A DNA stretch of 6,640 bases, from contig JAGGYZ010000250.1 in assembly GCA_021162285.1 (NCBI GenBank), positions 1-6,640 of the forward strand. Direction: 5' to 3'. The notes beneath the pieces are model-generated. The model did not search any database, had not been told where the DNA came from, and worked only from the letters and a program-made list of their open reading frames with translations. The DNA is from Candidatus Fermentibacteraceae bacterium. Its GTDB lineage: Bacteria > Fermentibacterota > Fermentibacteria > Fermentibacterales > JCC-6. The position numbers were made by a program, and so were the translations under genes. Of this stretch, positions 1 to 5,921 are shown piece after piece (position 1 is the first letter of the stretch; every line of letters starts with the position of its first letter).

Positions 1-25
1 CAGGGGAATATACAACAGGGGGGAA

Positions 26-202
26 TCATCTGAACAAGAATCTGTCCGGCTGGTCTATCACATTGTTTACAGTCTTCTTCCAAACTTCAGACGGAGTTTC
101 AGAAAGCTCGATCAGAGCGCGGACATCCCCGGCATCAACTGCAAACCTCACATGGCTGCCGCCTGCAAGAATATCCACTGGCATCTTTTTGTATTCGTAT
201 TC
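26..202 (-). pseudogene. In-frame C-terminal remainder of the NamZ/DUF1343 gene after the TAA
   Basis: Immediately after the TAA at 203-205, the same frame reads EYEYKKMPVDILAGGSHVRF and onward for 58 codons to TGA at 26-28. This is the expected end of a DUF1343 protein: the PPYEYE box, the P-[IV]-D-[IL]-L-x-G segment, the Arg-containing strand, and a final helix ending VIDQPDRFLFR. Read through, the whole gene (26-1153) would encode 375 residues, close to the usual family length. One base change (TAC or TAT to TAA) explains the break. The options are a recent nonsense mutation, a sequencing or assembly error, or readthrough. Restart at the ATG at 182-184 would make only a 52-residue fragment, and I see no Shine-Dalgarno sequence for it. 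Confidence 0.85.
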
Positions 203-1153
203 TTACGGAGGATTGTTCCAGGCTGTTTCCCCTTTCCTGAAACAGTAGTTCAGAATGCCCAGAGCTGCCTTGAACGGCCTGTACTTCGCTGTGTCTGTTA
301 CATGAATCTGTGCCCCGGCACACTTGACCCCTGCATGTTTGTTGAAGGTGGGAATAAAGAAGTGCGGCCTCAAAACTGCTCCATCGACAAACGGAGAGTT
401 GTTCAACTCATCACACAGTTCCCACGGGTTGAGCCAGGGCGCACCGAATATTTCAAAGGGACGGGTGGTACCTCTACCCTCTGAAAGGTTGGTGGCTTCA
501 AGAAGACACATTCCCGGGTAAACCAGAGCAGTGTCTACAGTGGGCATGTTCGGTGAAGGCATAACCCAGGGTTGAATGCCCTTCAATGAAAGAATCACCG
601 GTTCCGGAAGTCCGTCAATTTCTGCAAACAGCAGGGCAAGCTCGCCTATGGTTAAACCATGCCTCACGGGAATGGGATAAAGGCCTACAAAGGAAGAGAA
701 CTCCATGTTCAGAATGGGACCTTCAACCTGTGATGTGCCCAGGGGATTGGGCCGATCGATCACTGCGACGGGGATGCCGAGCTCTGCACACCTGCGCATT
801 GTGAAAGCCATTGAGTAGATGTAGGTGTAGTATCTGCTGCCGATGTCTGCCAGATCGATGAGCACGCAGTCTGCCCCTGCCAGCATTTTATCTGTGGGAA
901 TCCGTGTTTTTCCGTACAGGCTGTTCACCGGCACACCGTACTTTTCGTGAATGTAGCCTTCCCATTCTATCATGTTGTCCTGGGTCTCTCCCCAGAATCC
1001 ATGCTGCGGGCCGAGAACAGAATGCAGAACAGACCAGTTGTGTATTATCTTCAACGTAGAGGAGAATGCACTGTCCACGGCAGCATAGTGTGAAAGAAGA
1101 CACACACTGCTGCCCGGGAGATTTTCTACTGTAAAAGGTTTCGCTGTTCTCAT
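203..1153 (-). CDS. NamZ/DUF1343-family exo-beta-N-acetylmuramidase-like protein, C-terminus cut by TAA
   Basis: The 316-residue product matches the DUF1343 family (NamZ; glycoside hydrolase family GH171), whose characterised members remove terminal N-acetylmuramic acid from peptidoglycan fragments. Family landmarks appear in order: GPQHGFWGE near residue 48, SLYGKTRIP near 79, DIGSRYYTYIYSM near 103, DRPNPLGTSQVEGP near 134, SFVGLYPIPVRHGLTIGELA near 153, PSPNMPTVDTALVYPG near 200, and NLSEGRGTTRPFEIFGAPW near 222. No signal peptide is visible, so a cytoplasmic role in muropeptide salvage is more likely than secretion; this is inference. ATG is chosen at 1153 because the family's N-terminal strand (LPGSSVCLLSHYA) follows directly and a promoter-like sequence sits just upstream. 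The frame stops at TAA (203-205) exactly where relatives read PPYEYE, and it continues in frame to 26. Residue 50 is Gln where many relatives have Glu (PEHG). The gene is divergent from the DUF6159 gene. Confidence 0.88.
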   Translation of the reverse strand: MRTAKPFTVENLPGSSVCLLSHYAAVDSAFSSTLKIIHNWSVLHSVLGPQHGFWGETQDNMIEWEGYIHEKYGVPVNSLYGKTRIPTDKMLAGADCVLIDLADIGSRYYTYIYSMAFTMRRCAELGIPVAVIDRPNPLGTSQVEGPILNMEFSSFVGLYPIPVRHGLTIGELALLFAEIDGLPEPVILSLKGIQPWVMPSPNMPTVDTALVYPGMCLLEATNLSEGRGTTRPFEIFGAPWLNPWELCDELNNSPFVDGAVLRPHFFIPTFNKHAGVKCAGAQIHVTDTAKYRPFKAALGILNYCFRKGETAWNNPP

Positions 1154-1159
1154 GTGCAG

Positions 1160-1188
1160 AGAATACGAAACACAGGCGGCATCAGCAA
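1160..1188 (-). promoter_or_regulatory. Predicted leaderless promoter of the NamZ-family gene
   Basis: On the minus strand, TTGCTG (1183-1188) is followed by 17 bases and then TATTCT (1160-1165), which lies 6 bases before the ATG at 1151-1153. Transcription normally starts about 7 bases after a -10 box, so it would begin at the start codon and the mRNA would have no leader. No Shine-Dalgarno sequence is visible for this gene, which agrees. The alanine racemase gene has the same arrangement (3886-3914). Confidence 0.55.
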
Positions 1189-1189
1189 T

Positions 1190-1196
1190 GGAGAGG
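1190..1196 (+). promoter_or_regulatory. Shine-Dalgarno sequence deciding the DUF6159 start
   Basis: GGAGAGG lies 9 bases before ATG 1206. Neither alternative start (1152 or 1188) has a comparable site, so the 1206 start is favoured. Confidence 0.6.
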
Positions 1197-1205
1197 TTAT
1201 ACCTG

Positions 1206-1961
1206 ATGAATGTGATATCACAGACCCTTGACGCTGTTCAAAAAAGCTGGAAAATACTCATGGCCGACAAGGAACTGATGATCTTTCCGTTGATTTCCGG
1301 AATTCTCTGCCTGCTTGTCAGTGCAAGTTTTTACTTCCCCCTGTCTGCAGGCGGAAACAGCGTAGAGAATATATACATCAACAACAGAGCGGGATTTATT
1401 GTTCTTGCTTTCCTGTTCTACTTCTTTAACTATTTTGTGATAACATTCTTTAACTGCGCAGTTATTGCCGGGGCTGAAATACGAATGGCAGGCGGCGATC
1501 CCACCCTTTCCGACGGGTTTAAAGCTTCATGGGCAGTTGTCACGTACATTGCAGCCTGGGCAATGGTGGAAGCCACAGTCGGGCTTGCTCTGAAGATGCT
1601 TCAAGGCAGAGGAGGCAGAAGAAACCTGCTTACAGGCAGTCTGGGAACCATGTGGACCATGGCATCTTTTTTTGTTGCACCCAGAATGGTGATTGACAGA
1701 ACCGACCCATTCACTGCACTGAAGAGTGCGTGGAAAGATGTAAAGGGAAACTGGGGTCACCAGATCACTGGTAGCATCAGCTTCGGACTGCTTGGTTTTC
1801 TGGCAGTTCTACCGGTAATCCTTGTGCTGTTTGCTTCCCCGGGCACTGCAACCTTTGTCACTGCCACCGTCTGGGTTCTTGCTGTACTGTTAATAGTTTC
1901 CACTCTGAAATCGATCTTCCAGGCTTCTCTCTACCTGCGTACGAACACCGGAAACAACTGA
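1206..1961 (+). CDS. DUF6159-like polytopic membrane protein
   Basis: This is a 251-residue integral membrane protein of unknown function. The N-terminus (SWKILMADKELMIFPLISG, residues 14-32) is the signature I associate with the DUF6159 family: a short amphipathic stretch, then a first membrane helix with a Pro near its start. About six hydrophobic segments follow, roughly at residues 25-45, 60-90, 108-130, 148-165, 190-213 and 216-236. Between them lie a soluble FKASW segment and a second copy-like FTALKSAWKDVKGNWG near residue 178. Start choice: the frame is open from ATG 1152, but that would overlap the divergent gene's start codon. ATG 1206 has a purine-rich GGAGAGG at 1190-1196, 9 bases upstream, and begins at the family's N-terminus. 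The protein ends soon after the last helix, a little earlier than I expect for the family. It is convergent with the phosphodiesterase-like gene, only 12 bases away. No role can be assigned. Confidence 0.75.
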   Translation: MNVISQTLDAVQKSWKILMADKELMIFPLISGILCLLVSASFYFPLSAGGNSVENIYINNRAGFIVLAFLFYFFNYFVITFFNCAVIAGAEIRMAGGDPTLSDGFKASWAVVTYIAAWAMVEATVGLALKMLQGRGGRRNLLTGSLGTMWTMASFFVAPRMVIDRTDPFTALKSAWKDVKGNWGHQITGSISFGLLGFLAVLPVILVLFASPGTATFVTATVWVLAVLLIVSTLKSIFQASLYLRTNTGNN

Positions 1962-1973
1962 CACCACAGCAGG

Positions 1974-2738
1974 TCAGGAGAATTCGATTCGGCTTCCGGG
2001 TTTGAGCAGGCTCACACTTCTTCCAGGAAGGTTAAGCTCTTTCTGTATCTCCCCTGCAAACCAGGGCTTCATGTGAAAAACAAAAACGGAAGCGTCTCCG
2101 GCTCCCAGCTTCTTCAATTCATCAGCAGCAAGAGAAGGGCACAGATGATCAGATGTCATGGAGATGTTGCGCTTTGAATCGGGAAATGATACCTCAATTA
2201 CCACGGCCACCGGTTTTCCGAAGTTTCCTGCCAGTTTCCATATCTTGTCTGTCGGTCCTGTGTCACCTGAATAAACAATCAGTTTCCCCTGATAGCGGAA
2301 AAGAAAACCTCTTGCCCCGGCAGGGTGGTTAACAGGTACAGCCATGCATTCAACCCCTCCGGGAAGATCTGTCCAGACCTCGTCGGAGAGAATTCTGTAC
2401 TCTAAAATAGGTCTGCCCTCAATTTGTATTTTTGAAAAGTCAGGCCACAGCAGGCCATTCATGTAATGGGTTTTAACGATGTTCAGACAAGCTTCGCTGC
2501 CGGTAACAACGAGAGGTCTGGTTCTTCTGGAAACCATAGAGTCCAGAATAAAACCCAGGTCGAGAATATGGTCAAGATGAGCATGAGTCAGAAGAACAAG
2601 ATCTACCGTATCAAGTTCTTCCTCAGGAATAAGAGCGGCACTGCCAGCGTCTATAAGCACCCTTGTTCCAAGTTTCATACACACCAGCCTGCTTTCGGCA
2701 TTCTTTGAGCCGCTGTTTCCAACCACCTCTATAAACAA
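1974..2738 (-). CDS. Metallo-beta-lactamase-fold protein, class II 3',5'-cyclic-nucleotide phosphodiesterase-like
   Basis: This 254-residue hydrolase has a dinuclear metal site: HAHLDH at residues 52-57 (H52, H54, D56, H57), H138 in VNHPAG, D159 in SGDTGPTDKIW, H198 in SDHLCPS and H222 in FHMKPWF. The combination of VxLLTHxHLDHI, H-x-x-N-x-x-x-WPDF (residues 91-101), GDTGPT and HxKP resembles class II cAMP/cGMP phosphodiesterases (CpdP type) more than RNase Z or RNase J. It therefore probably hydrolyses a cyclic nucleotide or another phosphodiester; the substrate is not proven. Start: the frame is open to 2885, but that would lie deep in the alanine racemase gene. The family N-terminus is FIEVVGNSGS, preceded by TTG at 2736-2738 with AAGGGAG at 2745-2751, 6 bases away. 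The start lies one base after the racemase TAG, so translation is probably coupled. No signal peptide is visible, so it is likely cytoplasmic. Confidence 0.8.
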   Translation of the reverse strand: MFIEVVGNSGSKNAESRLVCMKLGTRVLIDAGSAALIPEEELDTVDLVLLTHAHLDHILDLGFILDSMVSRRTRPLVVTGSEACLNIVKTHYMNGLLWPDFSKIQIEGRPILEYRILSDEVWTDLPGGVECMAVPVNHPAGARGFLFRYQGKLIVYSGDTGPTDKIWKLAGNFGKPVAVVIEVSFPDSKRNISMTSDHLCPSLAADELKKLGAGDASVFVFHMKPWFAGEIQKELNLPGRSVSLLKPGSRIEFS

Positions 2739-2739
2739 C

Positions 2740-3879
2740 CTATTCTCCCTTCTTGACAATTCTCGGAAGCAGGGGACTGATTCCGGTAACCACTTCGTAG
2801 TTAATAGTGCCTGTCCACTGTCCCATAAGCTCAGCAGAAATTTCTTCGCCACCGCTCCTGCCCAGAAGAACCACTTCGTCTTCAAGACGAACTGAAGACA
2901 GATCGGTTACATCAACCATACACAGGTTCATGCAGACTCTTCCTACAACAGGAGCTCTTTGACCTGAAACAAGCACCCAGCCGGTATTGCCGATGGATCT
3001 CCTGTATCCGTCTGCATAGCCAACGGGAAGTACGGCAATTCTGGACGCTCTGGTTGTTCTGTAGGTACCTCCGTAACCTATATCGCTTCCTGCCGGTACC
3101 TGCTTGATCTGAACTATTCTGGTTTTCCAGGAAAGAACCGGCCTGAGATCAGGAACCCCGGACTCAGACGATTCTGCAGAAAGCTTTGTTTCCCTTGAGG
3201 GCCACAGACCGTACAAACCGATGCCTGTTCTTATCATGGAGAAATGGGTCGCAGGAAAAAGCACTGCTGCCGCTGTACAGGCAGTGTGAACAACTGGCGG
3301 CATCAGACCGCGCTGCTTCAGAATCTGTAAAACGTCCTGAAACCTGCTTAACTGCATTTCCGCATACTGGTGGTTCAGGGTATCCTCTATGTTGGCAAAG
3401 TGCGTGTAGATACCATCCAGAACCACCCCCTGAATCCCTGCAATCTCTTCGGCCATGGCGGGAACATCTTCCGGAAGAACTCCCTGTCTCCAAGTTCCGG
3501 TTTCGACCTTTATGTGAAGATTGATAGTTTTGTCTGAAGGGGAAAGCTCTCTTATGGCATCAAGGGTTTCGGAGTTGCATACGATAAACCTGAGTTCCCC
3601 GTCCCGGGCTTCGGCAAGCCTGTTGAGCGGTACATGTCCCAGAACAAGAACAGGCCTGCTCTCGCCATTCAGACGCAGTTCCAGCCCCTCGTCCAGGGAG
3701 TTAACTGCCAGCCACTGAGCACTGCTTAACAGCGGAACCATTTCCTTCACCCCATGGCCGTATGCGTTGCTCTTTACAACTGCACAGTGAATTCCTCTGA
3801 AACCACTGCTTTTTCTGATCTGATCCAGATTGTGATCCGGACCATCTTCATCAAGTTCTACCCATACCAAGCTACTCAT
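2740..3879 (-). CDS. alr: Alanine racemase, PLP-dependent
   Basis: Alanine racemase interconverts L- and D-alanine in the cytoplasm, supplying D-Ala for peptidoglycan. The 379-residue product has the usual family length and layout. The N-terminal strand is WVELDEDGPDHNLDQIR, and the PLP-binding lysine is K36 in VVKSNAYGHG. The barrel carries THFANIED near residue 159 and RTGIGLYG near 217. The C-terminal domain contains the second catalytic base Y269 in DIGYGGTYR, then LPVGYADGYRR and RVCMNLCMVDVTD. The usual KxDTGMxRxG box reads KVETGTWRQG here, a variant of that loop. Start: the frame is open to 4008, but the extra 43 residues have no family match and overlap the divergent DUF362 gene. The ATG at 3877-3879 directly precedes the conserved N-terminus and sits 6 bases after a -10-like box. 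It forms an operon with the downstream phosphodiesterase-like gene. Confidence 0.95.
   Translation of the reverse strand: MSSLVWVELDEDGPDHNLDQIRKSSGFRGIHCAVVKSNAYGHGVKEMVPLLSSAQWLAVNSLDEGLELRLNGESRPVLVLGHVPLNRLAEARDGELRFIVCNSETLDAIRELSPSDKTINLHIKVETGTWRQGVLPEDVPAMAEEIAGIQGVVLDGIYTHFANIEDTLNHQYAEMQLSRFQDVLQILKQRGLMPPVVHTACTAAAVLFPATHFSMIRTGIGLYGLWPSRETKLSAESSESGVPDLRPVLSWKTRIVQIKQVPAGSDIGYGGTYRTTRASRIAVLPVGYADGYRRSIGNTGWVLVSGQRAPVVGRVCMNLCMVDVTDLSSVRLEDEVVLLGRSGGEEISAELMGQWTGTINYEVVTGISPLLPRIVKKGE
2745..2751 (-). promoter_or_regulatory. Shine-Dalgarno sequence for the TTG start of the phosphodiesterase-like gene
   Basis: AAGGGAG on the minus strand is inside the last codons of alanine racemase, 6 bases before the TTG at 2736-2738. 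It supports both the unusual start codon and coupling to racemase translation. Confidence 0.65.
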
Positions 3880-3885
3880 ACAGTA

Positions 3886-3914
3886 AGAATACGCAGGCAA
3901 AACAGAATTAGCAA
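3886..3914 (-). promoter_or_regulatory. Predicted leaderless promoter of alr
   Basis: On the minus strand, TTGCTA (3909-3914) is followed by 17 bases and TATTCT (3886-3891), then 6 bases to the ATG at 3877-3879. There is no Shine-Dalgarno sequence before this ATG. The boxes, both spacings and flanking bases (AT after the -35, CG before the -10) are the same as in front of the NamZ-family gene, which raises confidence in both. Confidence 0.6.
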
Positions 3915-3927
3915 GGAAGTTCGCATG

Positions 3928-3944
3928 CCGGGTTATATTCCCGG
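3928..3944. promoter_or_regulatory. Palindrome around a -10-like box between alr and the DUF362 gene
   Basis: CCGGG and CCCGG form a perfect 5-base inverted repeat around TTATATT. On the plus strand TATATT (3934-3939) differs from the consensus TATAAT at one base and lies 25 bases before the GTG of the DUF362 gene, a reasonable leader length. No good -35 box is visible at 16-18 bases upstream. The palindrome could be an operator over this promoter. On the other strand it lies 14 bases upstream of the alr -35 box, so it could affect both directions. Confidence 0.35.
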
Positions 3945-3964
3945 AAACATGAAAGGCGGTTCCA

Positions 3965-5032
3965 GTGAAAACTGTGAGATTTCTTCCAGTGGAAAAAATG
4001 AATACCACAGGTTTAGGAGAACTGCTTGCTCCCTACAGGTTTACTGGAAACAGCAACGATCTGACTGCAGTGAAAATACATCCGGGGGAAGAGGGAAACT
4101 CCTCCTACATCTCTGCAGAACTGGTAAAACAGGTTATCGGAGCTCTCAATCTTCCAGAAAGAAGAACCTTCCTCACAGACACAACAGTTCTCTACGGTGG
4201 AAGAAGAATGAACGCCCCGGACTACATTTCTCTTGCTCACTCCCACGGGTTTGGAATGCCGGGTCTTCCTCCATTCATTGTTGCAGACGGTCTTGCCGGC
4301 ACAGACGAGTACACAGTAGCCCTCCCGGATCACTGTGAAACAAAGGTAGCCCGGCTTGCAGCTGTACTGGCCCGAACAGACAGTGCAGTGATGATCAGCC
4401 ATTTCAAAGGCCATCTGCTGGCCGGGTTCGGAGGGTCTATCAAACACCTGGGCATGGGCTGGGCTGCAAAAGCCGGAAAGCTGTATCAGCACTCTTCGGT
4501 CATGCCGTTCGTTGCCAGCTCAAAATGCACAATGTGCGGCGCATGCATATCCGTGTGCAGTGTTTCGGCTATAACAATGTCCGGCAGCTCCGCTAACATC
4601 GATAAAACAGTATGCACAGGCTGCGGCGAGTGTATTCAGCGCTGCCCTGCCGGGGCAATCCGCATAAGCTGGAACCAGGAGGCACATACCTTCATGCAGC
4701 GGATGGCGGAGTACGCACTGGCAGCAACAATGGCTACAGATATCCTGGTGTATGTTAATTTTCTGATAAACATCTCTCCCGACTGCGACTGCATGAGCAA
4801 CGAAGGCCCCCCGCTTGTGAAAGACATCGGTGTACTTGCAGCCACCGACCCGGTGGCAATCGACCAGGCATCCCTTGACCTTGTTACGGCAGCTGGTTCT
4901 CTGACTGAAGATGTCGGTGAAGCAGAGGACAAGTTTCTGCACATCAGACCTGACAGAGACGGCAGAGAACAGCTTCGTGCCGGTGAGAGAATCGGGCTTG
5001 GAAGCAGGACGTACAAACTGGTGACCGTTTGA
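3965..5032 (+). CDS. DUF362 protein with inserted 2x[4Fe-4S] ferredoxin domain
   Basis: This 355-residue protein consists of a DUF362 domain split by a bacterial-type ferredoxin insert. DUF362 features are VRFLPVE at the N-terminus, VKIHPGEEGNSSYIS (residues 36-50), a Thr/Asp-rich TDTTVLYGGRR (71-81), AHSHGF near 91, MISHFKGHLLAGFGGSIKHLGMG near 143-164, and the C-terminal GVLAATDPVAIDQASLDL (289-306). The insert carries two cluster motifs: C188, C191, C194, C198 and C217, C220, C223, C227. The first lacks the usual Pro after its last Cys (CS instead of CP). Such proteins are presumed iron-sulfur redox or electron-transfer proteins of the cytoplasm; the reaction is unknown. Start: GTG 3965, with a weak GGCGG at 3955-3959, 5 bases away, is preferred over ATG 3998 because KTVRFLPVE matches the family N-terminus. 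The stop overlaps the transporter start. Confidence 0.85.
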   Translation: MKTVRFLPVEKMNTTGLGELLAPYRFTGNSNDLTAVKIHPGEEGNSSYISAELVKQVIGALNLPERRTFLTDTTVLYGGRRMNAPDYISLAHSHGFGMPGLPPFIVADGLAGTDEYTVALPDHCETKVARLAAVLARTDSAVMISHFKGHLLAGFGGSIKHLGMGWAAKAGKLYQHSSVMPFVASSKCTMCGACISVCSVSAITMSGSSANIDKTVCTGCGECIQRCPAGAIRISWNQEAHTFMQRMAEYALAATMATDILVYVNFLINISPDCDCMSNEGPPLVKDIGVLAATDPVAIDQASLDLVTAAGSLTEDVGEAEDKFLHIRPDRDGREQLRAGERIGLGSRTYKLVTV

Positions 5033-5874
5033 CAACAGAGACAAAAGCTGCACTTTTCATGTCTGCGGCAGCCTTTTTTCTGTCACTTGTTCCTCTGGCG
5101 GTTAAACTGGTTCCTGCAGAAGCCGGAATCCCCACAAGTGAAAAACTTGTGGCCAGAGGGATTGTGGCAGTGGCTGTTACCTTTGTTCTGCTGAAAAAAC
5201 GCGGAGAATCTCTGGTTTCAGGCAAACCCGGCCTGCTGTTTCTCAGAAGTGCTCTTGGTACAACAGGCATGGTGCTTTATTTCTACGCCCTGGAAAGGCT
5301 GCCTCTGGCAGACACTGTAACCATAAACAAACTCAGCCCGTTCTTTGTTCTGCTGTTTTCGTGGATGTTTCTGAAAGAAAAGCTGAACAGAATACAGATC
5401 GCTGCCATATTCACTGCATTTATCGGTGTTGCTCTGGTAGCCGGTCCTTCAGGCATCAGCCTGTCTGGAGCAGTTATCCCGGCACTTGCCTCGGCGGTGT
5501 TCGCCGGAGCTGCCTACACCACACTTCGAGCCCTCAGGAAATACGACTCTCCGCTTAGAGTGGTGTTCTGGTTCAGCCTTCTCACCGTTGTTGTGTTCCT
5601 TCCTGGAACCATTGCAGGCGGTGTGATACCTACTGGAAAGGCGGTATTGTTTCCTCTGCTGGGAATAGGTCTGGCTGGTGTTTCCGGGCAGGTTCTGATG
5701 ACAACTGCCTACAGGCATGCCCCTGGAGGCAAAGTTGCGATCTACGGATACCTCAGTGTTGTTTTCTCTGTAATCTGGCAGATCGCCTTTTTCAGAGAAG
5801 TACCATCTGTTTTTGTTCTGGCCGGGGCACTTCTGGTTATGACAGGCGGCTGGTTGAACTACCGATACAGATGA
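5029..5874 (+). CDS. EamA/DMT-superfamily transporter
   Basis: This inner-membrane permease of 281 residues has ten predicted helices in two EamA repeats, typical for the drug/metabolite transporter superfamily. The helices lie roughly at 7-28, 41-55, 69-88, 95-114, 121-139, 145-165, 175-192, 205-226, 233-255 and 258-276. Repeat 1 contains the conserved ALERLPLADTVTINKLSPFFVLLFSWMFLKEKL (87-119), and repeat 2 has the parallel AYRHAPGGKVAIYGYLSVVFSVIWQIAFF (227-255). Members move amino acids, nucleotide derivatives or other small metabolites; the substrate cannot be read from the sequence. Start: TTG at 5029-5031 overlaps the upstream TGA (5030-5032) as TTGA, so translation is probably coupled. 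ATG 5059 would cut into the first helix. No strong Shine-Dalgarno sequence is visible. The gene is followed by a GC-rich hairpin. Confidence 0.88.
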   Translation: MTTETKAALFMSAAAFFLSLVPLAVKLVPAEAGIPTSEKLVARGIVAVAVTFVLLKKRGESLVSGKPGLLFLRSALGTTGMVLYFYALERLPLADTVTINKLSPFFVLLFSWMFLKEKLNRIQIAAIFTAFIGVALVAGPSGISLSGAVIPALASAVFAGAAYTTLRALRKYDSPLRVVFWFSLLTVVVFLPGTIAGGVIPTGKAVLFPLLGIGLAGVSGQVLMTTAYRHAPGGKVAIYGYLSVVFSVIWQIAFFREVPSVFVLAGALLVMTGGWLNYRYR

Positions 5875-5908
5875 CCCCCCCCAAAATTCATAACACTGAG
5901 AGGGGGGT
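5874..5908. terminator. Hairpin between the convergent EamA and deiminase-like genes
   Basis: ACCCCCC (5874-5880) can pair with GGGGGGT (5902-5908) around a loop of about 21 bases, or the stem can slide within the run of eight C (5875-5882). It begins at the last base of the transporter stop codon and lies in the 47-base gap between two convergent genes. The plus-strand side is followed by TGTTTACTGCTTT, only a weak T tract, so termination efficiency is uncertain. Confidence 0.5.
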
Positions 5909-5921
5909 GTTTACTGCTTTG

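Noticed and set aside
1..26. Near direct repeat (CAGGGGAAT at 1-9, CAG-G-run-AAT at 16-25)
   Set aside because: Only two short imperfect copies in a 25-base gap; no array, hairpin or mobile-element ends.
203..205. Genetic code change with TAA as tyrosine
   Set aside because: A single codon in one gene is far better explained by a nonsense mutation or a base error; no known bacterial code reads TAA as Tyr.
152..804. Plus-strand open frames opposite the NamZ-family gene
   Set aside because: Low-complexity translations with no recognisable motif, opposite a strongly conserved reading frame.
1152..1205. Longer DUF6159 start at 1152 or 1188
   Set aside because: The 1152 ATG overlaps the divergent gene's start codon, and neither site has a Shine-Dalgarno sequence like the one before 1206.
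2739..2885. N-terminal extension of the phosphodiesterase-like gene upstream to 2885
   Set aside because: It would overlap the racemase by almost 150 bases and match nothing in the family, while the TTG at 2736-2738 has a good ribosome binding site and the family N-terminus.
3880..4008. N-terminal extension of alanine racemase to 4008
   Set aside because: It overlaps the divergent DUF362 gene and adds residues with no family match; the promoter boxes lie within it.
4013..5053. Long open frames on the minus strand opposite the DUF362 gene
   Set aside because: They are antisense shadows: Cys- and Ser-rich, without family motifs, opposite a gene with clear conserved domains.
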